Assembly (NCBI GenBank): GCA_026168455.1
Contig: CM047426.1
Coordinates: 3,961,501-4,025,500, forward strand
Source of the DNA: Theocolax elegans
Taxonomy: Eukaryota > Arthropoda > Insecta > Hymenoptera > Cerocephalidae
Length of the DNA stretch: 64,000 nucleotides
Direction: 5' to 3'
Below, one piece after another: positions 11,721 through 25,300 of this stretch; position 1 is the stretch's first letter; every line of letters starts with the position of its first letter. Made by a program: the position numbers and the translations under genes. The notes under the pieces were generated by a model. The model was not told where the DNA came from. It saw only the letters and a list, made by a program, of their open reading frames with translations, and made no database searches.

Positions 11721-13690
11721 CACTGATACACATCACCGAAAAGAAAAATACGTGTATCGAGTTTAAATGAAATTTAAATTTAAGTACACCTGATAGAAAA
11801 TTTGACACGAAGTTTTTTTGTTAGGTACATTGTTGTAGAAATTAGGAAAATTGTATAGATTATGATTAATTAAGGGGAATGTCATCGAAAGTTCGCGAAA
11901 AATTATTTTGAAATCGAATAGTGAATAAATTATGTAATTGTTAGATGTATTCAAACAAAAGTGACTTAAAAATTATTTAGTTTGAATAATTAATACATTA
12001 CCCAATTTTTACCTAAATTTCAAAGAAAAGCACGTAAAAATTAGTCAATTTAGAATAATTAATAAATCACCGAATTTTTAATATTTTTTTAATTGTTCAA
12101 AGAGGTATAAACCACTAGTATCTTAAAAAAATCGAACAAAAGTTTCTTTATTGAATTGTAACTTTTATATCGATCTGAAGGAGGCCAATAGTAGGATGAT
12201 GAAATTCCCAAAAAAATTCAGCTTTTGATAAGCGACGTTTCGTAAATTTTTTGCGTTTGTGTTTTTTCTAACCACATACACAATTTTTGCAAAAAAATTA
12301 AAAATTATTTAATATACCGACCATAACTACTTTCTATCGAAATTTTACTGATTAATGATTCTATTTTTAAAATTATGAGAGCTATTTTAGCGTTTTAGTA
12401 GAAAATTACGTTGAGCTAATTTTTTGTCTCATAAATCAGTAAAAATATAAACAAAAAAAAACAAATATATAAGAAAAGTTATATTTATTACCAATTAATA
12501 CGAACACTATATTTTTGTCGCTAATAAAACGATGATTATTATAGTCTCATAAGTGTTTAAATCGTTTCTATAAACTTCACCTAAGATTTCATAAAAAATG
12601 ATACGTTAAAATGATTTAGCAATTATAAAGAATTATTTGTTATACTTTAAATAAATTATAAAGCTTTTTTTATTAAACTTTGAAATTCAGTTGAATAATT
12701 AAAATTATTCTTTTTTTGTACACAAAAGTAACCAAGTATAATTCTTATCCTAGTTTAACCTAATTTTTAAGCTACTCCAAAAAAAAATGTTATTATCAAT
12801 CTTTTAAAATTAACTGAATAAATGCAAATGATTTATCTTCATAGAAACAACTATAAATATATGATTTTTATCCGAATTTATAACTGAAATTCTTAGCTAA
12901 ATATCATGACCTACTTCGTTAAATTTCATCCAATTGCTTATCTAATAATTGCCTAAAAATCCATATCACTATTATTTTACATTTAACTTAGCAAACTCTA
13001 TTATTTAATATTGAAAGAAAAGGGAACATTTTAAACACTCATTTTATTATTTACACTGCACACACCGCACAAAAAGAAAACTCATGCAAAATCCCATTCA
13101 AACACTACTTACGCATTTAAAAAAAAAATTCTTATTAATCGCCTCATCAACATTAGTAATCACAATGCGTAATCCGCTACGTTATAACGAGATATACACA
13201 ACGCATATCTCTCAAAACTAGGGCATATTAGAACAAACGCTGATATAACTAAAATCGCATTTATCTACCTAATGCGTCAAAAATTTTCCTCTTTTATTGC
13301 ACGAGTATATATATATATATTATTAATATAATTTTGTAAAATTTTATTATGTTACGTAATAAAAGCAAAAAAAAGCAATTTTAACATTTTCTATCAAGAG
13401 AGATCAGCTGATTGATAAGGCGATTAACGGCTTGAAAGCGCCTTTAAAGTGGATGAAACGTTATTAACTCTACAAAACTATAGATAGTCAAGTGAGATTT
13501 TTATTTATTTCGTACTTCGCTGGATTACCGTCTAATTCGATAGCAGAGCATTCTTATCGACATAATTAAAAGATATGATAATAAATATATACGTCATTTG
13601 TCGTGATTATTACAGCGGCATTGGAGTACTGATTACTGATATGGCATTTTAAGGGACCAAGACACCGTTTTTGATCTGGGAAATTCGTTG
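11721..13690. other. noncoding AT-rich DNA
   Basis: Nothing beyond AT-rich sequence and short (TA)n near 13304-13321. Confidence 0.5.
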
Positions 13691-13729
13691 AAAAATTTTA
13701 ATTAATAAAGTTTGATTAAATGTGATATA

Positions 13730-14265
13730 AAATGTGGGCATTGGTTTCGGGAACATTTTGAAATTTAGTTAGAAAAATTGGCAATATAAATTTGGTTCAG
13801 CGAAGAACCCAAAATCAAAAATATAAAATTTCAATTGAATTTTAATTAATGGTAATAAAGATTATATTAATGTATCTAATGCATTGGTGAAAATTTTGAA
13901 ATTTTAATTAGATAAATTGACAAAATAGGTCAATATCAGAATCCTATAAAATACTATAAAACTCAAATATTTCTTTGTTTAATAACAATAAATTCACGTT
14001 TTTATAGTTCTGTTTCACTTACTTACTAACAATTAATTTAAAAGAAATTTTCTTCACAATTTCAGGGAAATCCAAAAAAAAAAACTCAAAAATAAACCAT
14101 ACGATGAGTGAGTACGAAAACTGATTTTGGGTCCTTTGCTGAACCAACGATTTTTATGGTTCTATTTTCTCAATTTATCTCGCCAAAAATTCAAAATTTT
14201 CACAAAAAAAATATGTATATTAATATAATCTTTACTTAATACCATAAATTATTTTCGATTGAAAA
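13730..14265. mobile_element. diverged inverted-repeat (foldback-like) element
   Basis: ggttcagcgaagaaccc (about 13796) recurs inverted as gggtcctttgctgaacc (about 14128). The blocks aagattatattaat and gtgaaaattttgaa (about 13858-13900) recur inverted at about 14180-14240. The block order is partly shuffled, so this is an old foldback or nested pair. Confidence 0.45.
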
Positions 14266-15701
14266 AATTTATTTTTAAGGATTTTATAGGTAAAACAGTG
14301 TTTGGTACTATTATTTTCAAATTTTGATAAAAATTAATTTGTTTTGTATCCTCATCCTAGTAGTTTAATCAAGGATTTTAAGGTTAGTCGCAGCGATTTT
14401 TTGGCCATTAATTATATAGATTTATTGACCAGTTTGTAGCCAGTAATTACAAACACTTATTTGAGAACTTTCGTCGAAAAAAAACGTTTCCTAAATTTAT
14501 GACGTTGATCCTTCTTTTATTATAAATCAATCAACATTTCAAACATTTAACAATGAAAATATTACGTATATATTTGGTGAACTGATATACTCTTTTTCCT
14601 GTCTTTTTCTAATTCGACCGTTTTTTTTGTTCACAGTGGAAATAAAAACGAACAATGCGAAAGGAAAGAAAGAATTTAATTTATTTGCGTAACTTAATTG
14701 AATACAGTACGCGAATAAAAAAAAGGATTGACCTTTTAAGGTTCTTTGAAAAAAAAAAAATAAAATAAAATAGAATACAATAAAATGTTATTTTTAAATT
14801 GCGAGTAGTGTAAGGGCACCTAGCGATTAAAATTTTTATTTTCATCATAATAGATTACTGAAGTGTTTAAAGTGATATTTTTAATTATTCTTTTTATAGA
14901 CGTTGTGTAATAATTTTTTTTCAATATTACAACCTCAATTATAGGTTAAACGAAGCTTCTTTTTGATGAACATTTTTATATTTTTTTCGTGATCAATGTG
15001 TTTTTGAACGATGTTGAATAAGTTTTAAATTCCAAATATGCTTTCACCTAACCTCAAAATGCTTAATTGAAAGTTTAAACAGAATTCCAAACGTTTCATG
15101 GAAAACCATACGCTACCAACTATTTATAGTGATGAGTGTGTATGTTCCAAGTGTATAAAATGTAATAAATGACGCGTCGAAAATGTATGTATAAAATATA
15201 TTTTTTCACGCAAATTTGTTACACTTCGCGTGTTTAGAAAAAGGTTATTTAAACAGGAATTATCTTACGTGTATACAAATATCAACGTTTTATAAAGAAA
15301 AGAAAACTTGAAGAAATACGAAAAAACATTTTTTATGCATAAAAAAGCATGTTATAAAGAGGTTACACGGGTGAAAAAATATTTTTTATGACTTTGAAGC
15401 TATAATTCAAATGTCTTCCCTATAATGATATATTAAGTCTTAATTTATACTTTCTCAATTAAAAATATGAACGTTTACTTTAATTACTTTTCTTTAAGAA
15501 TTTCAAACTGACCAAACTCAATCAAAATGTATGCCACCATAATCATTTTCAACGTGCATTTTACATTTATTACGTAAATAACACGAGCTCGCGTAAAAAA
15601 CAGTAATTACTGATAATTGTAGTTAATATAATTATTAATATTTTCTTTATTTACACTTTTATTAATTATTTCGAATTCAGATGATTGATTTAAAGTTACT
15701 G
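14266..15701. other. noncoding AT-rich DNA
   Basis: No recognisable gene or strong repeat; homopolymer-rich. Confidence 0.5.
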
Positions 15702-15703
15702 TA

Positions 15704-15889
15704 CACTAAGAAATAATTTTTAGTAAAAATTACTATTAATAATGGTAAAAAATTGCCATTATTAATAGTAATTTTTCCAAAATAGTGGGAATTTGTACCA
15801 TTATTAATAGCAATTTTTTCAATTTTGTAAGTCTGTCCTACTTTTACCATTAAAATAGTATAAATTATACTAGCAAATTTTTCTCAGTG
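15704..15889. mobile_element. mariner-type MITE, 186 bp
   Basis: TA at 15702-15703 and 15890-15891 flank inverted ends CACTAAGAAA and TTTCTCAGTG. The centre is strongly palindromic (attactattaataatgg / ccattattaatagtaat). TA target and CACTRAG ends fit a Tc1/mariner-derived non-autonomous element. Confidence 0.65.
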
Positions 15890-16555
15890 TACTAATATTT
15901 TGATTTCTTGTTTCAATTATAAATATTTTTAAAGAAAACTTTTCATTTAATTATTTCATTTTTATTATGCTCAAAATTGTAAAAGTTTATTTAACATTGA
16001 AAATGGAAAATAATTTATTTGATTATTCATATTACACGTATCTGTTATTTCATACTTTTTTGACGCGTATTTTACGTTTATTACGTGACACGTTAGAATA
16101 TAAAAAATACAAATAACCGTTTGAGAAGATTGTAAAATATTTTGATGAATTAGTAAATGAAAAATAATACATTACATTTCTTTAAAAATAGTTACCTACT
16201 TGATTTTAGCAAAAAATTATGGATCCCAAGTTTTTAAAATTTTGGTAATAATTAATACAAAATTTAATAGATAAAATTTAAGTAATACAATTAAGTGCAA
16301 TATTATTTTTTAAAAAAATTTAAATTATCAAAAACTGTTGTTTTTGTAAATTTTAATTAACAGCTTTCTAATTTGGAGAACAACAGAACATAACAAATAT
16401 CACCAATCCCATATAATTCTCACTAATTTCCCTAAAATTCCAACAAAAAATTATATAACCTCTCCCACACCCACATTTTGATAATTGTTTTTTATCAAGA
16501 ACACCAAGAAAAGTATATAACAATAAAAAGAAAACAACATGGTATAGGTACATCT
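15890..16555. other. noncoding AT-rich DNA
   Basis: No supported feature. Confidence 0.5.
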
Positions 16556-17050
16556 CGATTTTTATTTTCTTGTCAATTAGAAAGACGAAGGTGCGTCGCG
16601 ACACCGAGACAAAGCGAAGAAAAAGAAAGTGATCTTTGAAGCTGTACGCAGCTGCACCGAGAGACTGATTAATTTCGAACGAAAAAGGAAAATTGGCTGA
16701 GCGAACGCGCGCTTGACAAATACAAGGAGGACAACAAAAGAAAACTAAAGAAAGCGAGATGGCAAAAAAATTTCACGGAAACGAGGAAGAAAAACGAAAG
16801 GAAAATGATGGCATATCGAAAGAAGAATTACGTTTTTCCTTTTTTTTCTTCTTCCTTCAACAATTTAAAGGTCGCAAATGTATAGCGTTACGTGTGTAAA
16901 ATATCGATTTGCTGTGTACGCCTGTACATCGAGAGAAAAATACGTAAATACGCGTTTGACTTTTCCGTAAATATATGAATAATAATTTTCCGATTTTACT
17001 CGCGCATTCATTGACGGAGGAAAAAGAGAAATGTCGCGTGATAAACAACG
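16556..17050. other. unassigned CG-richer island
   Basis: Contains gcgtcgcgacaccg and gaacgcgcgcttgac patches in otherwise AT-rich DNA. On the minus strand a gccaat box and an AATCAGTCTC initiator-like sequence precede a CG-rich stretch, so it could be a promoter or untranslated exon. No protein match. Confidence 0.25.
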
Positions 17051-19036
17051 ATGAACCGTATTTTATTTCAGTAAGAAAAAAATTTTTAGTGCGTTTCTAA
17101 TTTCAAATGTTGTATTGAAGAGAGAATCATTGTATGATTTTTTTTTTCATTATTCAAAATTATCAAAACTCTGTAAAGTAAAAAAAAAGAAAGTTATTGT
17201 TAGTCGAGTAATGAAAAAATTATTAGTACAAATTGACGTATTACAATTATTGTTTTATTGACGTTGGATGTATCTATTTATATATACATGCTTTTAAAAC
17301 ATTAAAAGGATGAAAAAGATTGATCAAGCTCCTAGTCGAAACAATAAAATACGAGCAAAATCATTTTTAGTAATTGGAGATAAAATATTTTTGGTATTTA
17401 TATTGAAAATAATTAATTTTAACAAATTTAAATATTTAAATAGTATTGCACTTCATTTTTTATAATACCTACGTTATCGATCTTTTAAAATTGGGGATAA
17501 TTGATAAAAAGGATTAATTAAGAGTTCATTGCTCTTCGTTTACTAATAGTCAAAAAAATGTTTTTTAATTTAATTTAATTTTTATTTATTATAAAATTTT
17601 ATTATATTTTTTTTATTTTTTCTTAAATTGCGTTTATATTTTTAATCTAAATATAAAATAAAACGTTTTTTTTTTTAAATAGATAGAAAAGAGTTCCTTA
17701 TGGGCTATAAAATAACCATACTCTTAATCTTAAGACATTACAAATGAGACAAATTTTCTCAATTATCAGTATCTTTTAAACTCATCAAAGTGAAAAATGA
17801 TTTTCCTTCAAATAAACTACTGCCTTAAATAATCAAACATAACCTCAATATGTATGAAAGTTATCGTAAGTTTTTTGCTAAGGAGCAGTTTTAGAGGATC
17901 GATCAATAAAATTAATTAGCTCCATAGATTATTAATAACCACCGGAGAGCAATGAACTTACCGAATTGGATTATTTAATGTTTCTATTTAATTACGTTGT
18001 ATTTTACGCGCGGCTTTTCCGGTCGATAATGCTCGTCTACGATAAAATTCGACAGAATGAAAATTAAGATTTCAGTAGAAAAAATATTGTGTATTTTTAA
18101 GTGAATCATATTTTTAATTTTCCGAACATAACCTCAAAATTATAATAATATTCTTCTAGAGGTAATTGTGAAGGATTATTTAATAAAATTAAGTAGATTT
18201 TAATGTTTTGATATAAGAAATATCTGATTTTTGGTTGTAACTAGCCATTTTTTACTATATTTTATACAATATTTTATGCCTAAAAAATAGTTTCATTTTC
18301 TAGGAAGAGATTTAAAGAGTTTTAATAACAAAGGACAACGAACATTCCAAATTAATCCTTACTAGAAATTAGAGCATTAATATATTAATATATATTTTTT
18401 TTATCAGATTCAGAATTACAATTAAAGTATTTAAGATATTCATGGTTAAAAACTGGCCAATAAATATCAGTAATCAATTACCAAAAACGGATCAATAAGT
18501 ATTCATAATTAATAGTCAAAAAACTGATCAACGAATTCGCAATTAATGCACAAACTAACCTCAAGATCACCAATTACATTAAATTTTCTCGGTTTTACCT
18601 GATCGATAAAGTGTAGGAAGGGTGTTTATAAATAAAAAATAAACGTCTCTGCAATCGAAATACTGTTATCGATAAATCTAAATAAAGCTGGAATAATCTC
18701 ACAAGACGAGTAAAATAAACGATCGCGATTAATTCGATATAAATTAGTCAAATCAATCCGACAGCCTCGTCTTCCGTTAAATCACGTGCAGCTTCTTCTC
18801 CTCTTCTTTTTTTTTATTCATTTCCGGTACAAAACGACGATTAACCAAATCTACAATAAAATTCCAATGTTATAAAGGAATATCCGACGGTGTATAAATC
18901 ACTTGAGCATTTCCGCGATTCCGAATCCCTGCAATATAAAAGAGAACAAAGGAAGAGCGAAAGAAAGGAATAAAAAGAAGAAGGTTAATCTCACGATTTT
19001 ATATATATATACATTAAAGCGAGCGAGAGAGAAAAA
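17051..19036. other. noncoding AT-rich DNA
   Basis: No supported gene. Mildly CG-richer at 18001-18060 and 18710-18900. Confidence 0.5.
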
Positions 19037-19084
19037 TTAAAAAAAAATATAAAGAATTATTAGCCAGGTTGCAAGGTAATACCT

Positions 19085-19232
19085 TGATGGGTACGTATCA
19101 GCTTCTGCCTTCGTTCGATTTTTGATTTTTGTACATTTTCTTTTCTGCACATCCTCGATTTGGCGGACACGGGGATGCCAACGGCGTTCCTCGAGATTTT
19201 CCGCTGCTTCACCTGCGGCCCTCGTTATCATT
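19085..19232. other. coding-like island, unassigned
   Basis: Both strands are open and balanced in base composition. The minus frame from the ATG at 19213-19211 reads MITRAAGEAAENLEERR and runs towards a CAAG|GTATTA donor-like site near 19078. A plus frame reads FLEIFRCFTCGPRYHC. I recognise neither. It may be an exon, a decayed transposon or conserved noncoding DNA. Confidence 0.3.
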
Positions 19233-20739
19233 GTGTTACATTATTTACTTTTTCTTTTTTACCGCTTGGGTATAGTGTATAACTTTTTGTTTTTTAATTT
19301 TATATACGATTTTTTTTTAGTTTCTCAATTTTTTTTGTACTTGGTTTTGAAAGACTAAGTGCAGTCGGTCTTTTAACACATTTTATGCGTTTGTAGTTCT
19401 TTTTCGTTTTTTTGAGTGGGAGGCTATATGTACCTTTTAAGGTAAATGCTTGGATTTTTCTAGTTTCCAGAGTTAATTAAGAGAGATTATGTTTATGATT
19501 TTTATTTTAGGGGAGGCACTTGGGTTGAAATGTAGGAAATATTATTTAATGTAAATATAATTATTAATATAATGTACGATAAATTCTTAATTTTTTGATA
19601 GATATTATCTTATCGTTGACTCTTTTCCAAAAATGTTTCATCGAATTAGCTGAAATTTTAATAGCCTTCAAATAATTCCTAATTTTCTTTACAAATTTTA
19701 TTGTTGCTAATTTTTATACAAAATTTATTTTGAAGAATAATTCTATAATCACTTATGACTCTTCGAACCATGATTTATTTTTAAATGTTTCACAGAAGAA
19801 TATTTTAATTATTAAAAATAAATTATTAATAAGTAATTAGTTTAATTCTTAATTTTTAAAAAAAAATTTCATTATTGTTAATTTTAATTAAATAACTATT
19901 TTAAAGAATAATTATTTAATCATTTTTGAATTTCGTAAAATTTTAATAAAACATGATTCTAATTCAGTTAATTAAAATAAAATTTTAAACAATTGCAATA
20001 AATAAAATTCATTTGTAAGGTAACTGTAGAAATGTTAAAAAATTATATGATAATTATTATTTTAAAGTTTTCACTAAAATTTTTATTTTATAGTTAAAAA
20101 TTTATGTAGTAATTTTTTTAATAAATTTTTCAAATATCTACAATAAATAATTATAATTTAACAAACGTCTATAAATTCTTTAAATACATTTAAATTAAAA
20201 ATGAACAATTTCAAAAAATTCACGCAAAAAATGTAAAACACTCAGAACAATCCAACGAAATTGTATACTTAAAAAAAGAATAGTTTTCTTAATTAAAATT
20301 ACATAAACATTGCTTTGACGATAAAGATTATGGCCACCCGACCAGATTATAATAATTAAAAATTTCCATGCATTGCTTGAAACACCTAAGTATAAAAGAA
20401 TATATCAAAAAATTATTCCCACCACAAATTAAAAAAATAGAGAACGATCAAACCATTTACGTATCGACGTATATCCTTTTAAATATTCGTCATGACCCAG
20501 CCACTGTTCGGACAATTTTAAATTACCAATATCAAATATTCTAACTATTTTCGGACGAAGTGCACACATATTAATCATTTACAGAAACTTCTCGAGCATA
20601 ATATTTTAATGTATATATAGAATTTATGTAAAAATTGAAATCCCATAAATTATGCATATTTTCACTTTGAGAGCCGATTGAAGCTTCGCTGAAATCTTGT
20701 GTTAAAAATGGAAAGGATTTTCCCAAAGAGTGTTTTTAT
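19233..20739. other. noncoding AT-rich DNA left of the LINE
   Basis: No supported feature up to the LINE target site. Confidence 0.5.
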
Positions 20740-20761
20740 AAAGATAAAAAAAAAAAAAAAA

Positions 20762-20798
20762 TGCAGTCGCTCACGAACCTTACTAGCGAGTAGACGTG
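20762..20798 (+). promoter_or_regulatory. LINE internal promoter: initiator plus DPE
   Basis: tgcAgtc gives an initiator-like sequence with A+1 at 20765. AGACGTG lies at 20792-20798, exactly +28 from that A, the standard position of a downstream promoter element. This arrangement is known from TATA-less insect LINEs and implies the 5' end is complete. Confidence 0.65.
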
Positions 20799-20900
20799 TT
20801 GATAAACAGAGCACTAAGATCGCGAGTATTTAAAAGTAAGTAAGTGAGTGGTGAAATTACACTGTGAACGGTGCCAAGCACCGATTAAAGGTGAGTGAAT

Positions 20901-22361
20901 ATGGAAGGAAATGAAAAAATAACTATAAACACACAAAACTCAGAAAGTGCCACTGAAAAAACGATAAATCAAGTACAACAAAATACACAGAACCCTCAGC
21001 TAAGCAGACCACAGGAACAAGTAAACTACGCCAATGTAACGAAAAACCGATCATACCCTAAACGTGACCAAGCAATAGTAATCGATTCAGTCGAAGGAAG
21101 TACAATCAACGAATATGTAAGTCAATTAATAAAAATAATTCACCCGTCCGAAATGAGAAGCATCTCCAGAGTATCGAATAATAGAATATGTCTGTACCTG
21201 TCATCAAAAAAACTAGTTGATGAATTAATTGAAAATAAAAAGTACATTACGATTGCTAACAACCGACTTATAATTAGACCACTAATATCGCGAGCAAAAA
21301 GAATTATTTTATCAAATGTCTGGTCAGAAATTCCTAACGAAGAAATTGAAAATTTTTTTAACAAATTAAATATAAAAAGAGAATCTAGAATTACACACTT
21401 AAGAGCCGGAATTTCAATCCCTGGATTGACCCACCTAGAAAGTTTTAGAAGACAAGTCTATATAAGCCCCGAAGATGTAACAAAAATTCCGGAATCCTTT
21501 CGTATTACACATGATAATACCGCATATTGGATCTTCACATCAGGCGAAGCTTTGACATGCTTCATCTGCAAAAGTGAGGGTCATCTAGCCAAACAATGCC
21601 CAAACACAAACACTCAATTCCAAGAAGAATGTATCACGCAAACGGATGATAGCTACAATCAAATACAGACACCAACAACATCAAATAACCGAAATAATAA
21701 TAAATCTCCATTAAATTACACTCAACTATTACCGCTACCTACAGTAAACGAAAACAAGGAACCTTACAATAGCACATATGACCTAAGCAAAGTAAACCAA
21801 TTAAAATCTCGCGATATACCAAATAACATAACACAAATAAGTACACACACAGAGATGCAAAACTTTACTGAATTTTTATCACCTATGGAAGTATTAAATA
21901 ATTCAAATAAAAGAACACTTGAACAAGCAAACATCGACCCGTCACTAACGACTAGTGAACCTCAAATAGTAGAAACCGATTTCGAATTCAGCACCGAATC
22001 TAATATAGCCTCAACCGAAGAGCAAAGCGATGAAGAAACAATCAACGCAAAAAAATCAAAAAAGAAAAGGAAAGTAAAAAAAATGGAGGTAACAAACAAT
22101 ACAGATCTAGACCTTATGTTAAGTCCCGCAAAAAAATTATTTGCAGACAACGAGAACAATTATCCAATAAACTATGAAGATTTTAAAAATTTTATAGACA
22201 AAGCTCGATCCAATACACTGGCTGCCAAAATCGCGAAAGATCACGTCCAAGACACAAAAACTCTATCTAAAATAATGAGGGAAATATATCCCAATCTAAC
22301 AGAAAAAAGCATAAAAAATCAATTCACCAGAATCTTAAAAAAACTAGAAAAATTAGAATAA
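20901..22361 (+). CDS. LINE ORF1 protein (nucleic-acid-binding, gag-like)
   Basis: 486 aa from the ATG at 20901; an in-frame GTG six bases upstream is not a plausible start. ORF1 proteins coat LINE RNA and form the ribonucleoprotein for reverse transcription. The N-terminus (1-45) is Gln/Asn-rich. Residues about 55-200 alternate predicted strands and helices like the RRM-type folds of other ORF1 proteins. One CCHC zinc knuckle, CFICKSEGHLAKQC, lies at about 220-233; many relatives have two or three. The following segment to about 380 is low-complexity and polar. A basic run SKKKRKVKK near 385-393 looks like a classical nuclear localisation signal. The tail (about 420-486) is charged and helical. 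Only one knuckle is visible, so assignment to a named clade is uncertain. Confidence 0.85.
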   Translation: MEGNEKITINTQNSESATEKTINQVQQNTQNPQLSRPQEQVNYANVTKNRSYPKRDQAIVIDSVEGSTINEYVSQLIKIIHPSEMRSISRVSNNRICLYLSSKKLVDELIENKKYITIANNRLIIRPLISRAKRIILSNVWSEIPNEEIENFFNKLNIKRESRITHLRAGISIPGLTHLESFRRQVYISPEDVTKIPESFRITHDNTAYWIFTSGEALTCFICKSEGHLAKQCPNTNTQFQEECITQTDDSYNQIQTPTTSNNRNNNKSPLNYTQLLPLPTVNENKEPYNSTYDLSKVNQLKSRDIPNNITQISTHTEMQNFTEFLSPMEVLNNSNKRTLEQANIDPSLTTSEPQIVETDFEFSTESNIASTEEQSDEETINAKKSKKKRKVKKMEVTNNTDLDLMLSPAKKLFADNENNYPINYEDFKNFIDKARSNTLAAKIAKDHVQDTKTLSKIMREIYPNLTEKSIKNQFTRILKKLEKLE

Positions 22362-22377
22362 ACAAATATAACAGGAA

Positions 22378-25300
22378 ATGCCAACCTCAATCCTCCAATG
22401 GAATATAAATGGTTTCAAACCCCGCAGAATAAATATAAATAGAATTATCAAATTAAAAAGTCCAATGTTATTATGCCTACAAGAAACCAATTTCAAAGAA
22501 GATTATTATGCAAAAATTAAAGGATATACACAAATAATAAAAAATAGGAGAAACTGTACTAATGCAAGCGGAGGAATAGCTACATACATCAAAGAAAACA
22601 TCAACTACAGTGAAATAAATCTAAATACAAAATTAGAAGCAAATGCAATTATCTGTTACTTACCTGAAAAAGTATGTATATGCAATCTATATCTGCCCAA
22701 TAGTTATGACTTCACGCTAACTGAATTAGAAGATTTAATCAAACAGTTACCCACACCACTACTACTCATAGGCGATTTTAACAGCCACAACTCTTTATGG
22801 GGAAGCAAAACCACCAACTCAAGAGGAAAAAAAATAGAAGATCTATTACTAAACAACGACAACTTAGTACTACTTAACAATAACAATATGACCCACTTTA
22901 ATCAATACAATGGAGAAGAGAGCGCAATAGATCTCTCTATAGCTTCTGCATCCCTCAGAGAAAAAATCGAATGGGAAGTATGTGACGATTTATTTGACAG
23001 TGACCACTATCCTATACTTATTAATTTCGAAGACGAAGAAAAAACAAATATTAAAGAAAAAATTTGGAACATAAAAAAAGCAGATTGGAGCTTATACAGA
23101 CAAAAAATAGAAGTAAATATAAAAAAATTAGCGACAACCAACAATTTTAACAAAGAAAAAAACATCAACGATCTCATAACTGCCCTGACATCAGCCATAA
23201 CGAAAAGTGCAGATGAATCAATACCAATTATTAAAGAGAAATCCCAAAAAAAGCAAGTTCCCTGGTGGAACAAACAATGTGAAGAGGCGTTAAAAAAATC
23301 AAAGAAAGCATTTAACAAATATAAAAAAAACAAAACTACGGAAAATAAAATAGAAAAAAATAAAACAAGAGCTATCTGCAGACAAATTTTTAAAGAAAGT
23401 GAAAGAAAAGCTTGGATAGAATTTACCCACTCGCTTAACCAAAACACTCCAAGTAGCATTATATACAATAAAATAAACCGAATAAATGGAAAAAAGAAAA
23501 CTAACAAAATAATAAATCTTTTAAACGATAATCAAGAAATAATAACAAATGACAGAGAAATAGCAAACGAGATGGCCAAAACATTTGCACAAAATTCCAG
23601 CGACAAAAACTTCAATGAAAAATTTTTAAAATATAAAAAGGAATTCCTAAAAATATCGCCAGAAATCTACACTCCTATTCAAGGAAATTATAACGATGAA
23701 ATTACAAAAGAAGAGATTGTTTATACACTAAAACTATGTAAAAACTCCAGTCCGGGTCCTGACAAAATTCCCAATGCTTTACTTAAAGAATTACCGCCCG
23801 AAGGAATTGACTACTTAAAAAACATATTTAATATAATATGGACCGAAGGAATCTTTCCAGACGCATGGAGAGAAGCGATTATCATCCCCATACCGAAACC
23901 GGGAAAGGATAGAAGCAGAGCACAAAACTACAGACCCATAGCTTTAACTTGCACTATGTGCAAACTAATGGAGAAAATAATCAATAAAAGATTAAAATCC
24001 CACCTTGAAGACAACAATTTAATATGCCCCCAACAGAATGGATTTAGAGAAAACAGATCCACCTTAGACCACCTGACATCTTTAGAAAACTACATATGCA
24101 ACGCTAAAATAAAAAATCTCCACACCATCCTAGTAAGTTTAGATCTTGAAAAGGCATATGAAATGGTTTGGAAGCAAAGAATAGTTCAATTATTATATAA
24201 TCAAAATATCCAAGGCAGAATTCTAAAATTTATCGACAATTTCCTCCAAGGTAGAACAATTAAAGTTAAAGCAAATGGTACACTCTCAAACAAAACAACA
24301 ATAGAAAATGGAATCCCTCAAGGGTCAGTTTTAAGTGTGACACTATTCCTTATCGCAATTAATGACGTAACCAATAATATTAAATCACCAGTCAAATGCA
24401 ACATCTTCGCTGATGATATAACAATATATTGTAGTGGAAAAAACTTAATTAATACTAGCAAAATCATTCAAAACACCCTAGATAAACTACACGATTGGAC
24501 TAATAAAACAGGTTTCAAATTTTCAGCAGCAAAAACACAATACATAATAATATTCAATGGCCACAAAAAACGAAACAATCAAACTCTCAAATTAGATAAT
24601 ACAAAAATCACAGAAGTTAAAGAACTTAAAATACTGGGGATGATCTTTGACAAAAAGCTAACTTGGCAAAAACATATTCAAACAATCAAACACGAATGTT
24701 ACAAAAAACTCAACATAATTAAAACTCTAGCTGCTAATAACTGGGGAGCCGACAAGAAGATCCTGACAAACACATACAAAGCCTTTATATTACCCAAACT
24801 AGATTATGGAGCCATCCTCTACGATTCAAGCCCCCATAAAAACAAATTAGAAGTAATACAGAACACTGGACTAAGAATTGCACTAGGAGCTTACCGTACA
24901 AGCCCAATCTATAGTATATTGGCCGAAACTGGAGTACTACCACTGCAAACTAGAAGAGAAAAGCTAATAATTAACTACGCATGTAAAATAACCTCAATAC
25001 CAGACAATCCAGTATACAAATTCATTTTCAGCAAAGAATATCTAGAACACTACAATAAAAACCCCTACACTCCAAAACCGGCCAACATAAGACTATATAC
25101 ATATAAGAAAAATATAAATATTAATATACCGGAAATTATCAAAAGAAAAAAGGCTCCACCACCAACTCTTGTAATTAAAATAACAAAAGACATAAATAAC
25201 AACATTAATACAATCTATCAAACGTCCTTTGTACACTCCAGAGACGGAAAATCATACAGTATAATAAAAACTAACGAACAAATTAAAACTTATGAATCTC

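Noticed and set aside
23007..23507. Long minus-strand frame inside LINE ORF2 (166 aa)
   Set aside because: Antisense shadow of an A-rich coding sequence, giving a Phe/Leu-rich nonsense peptide.
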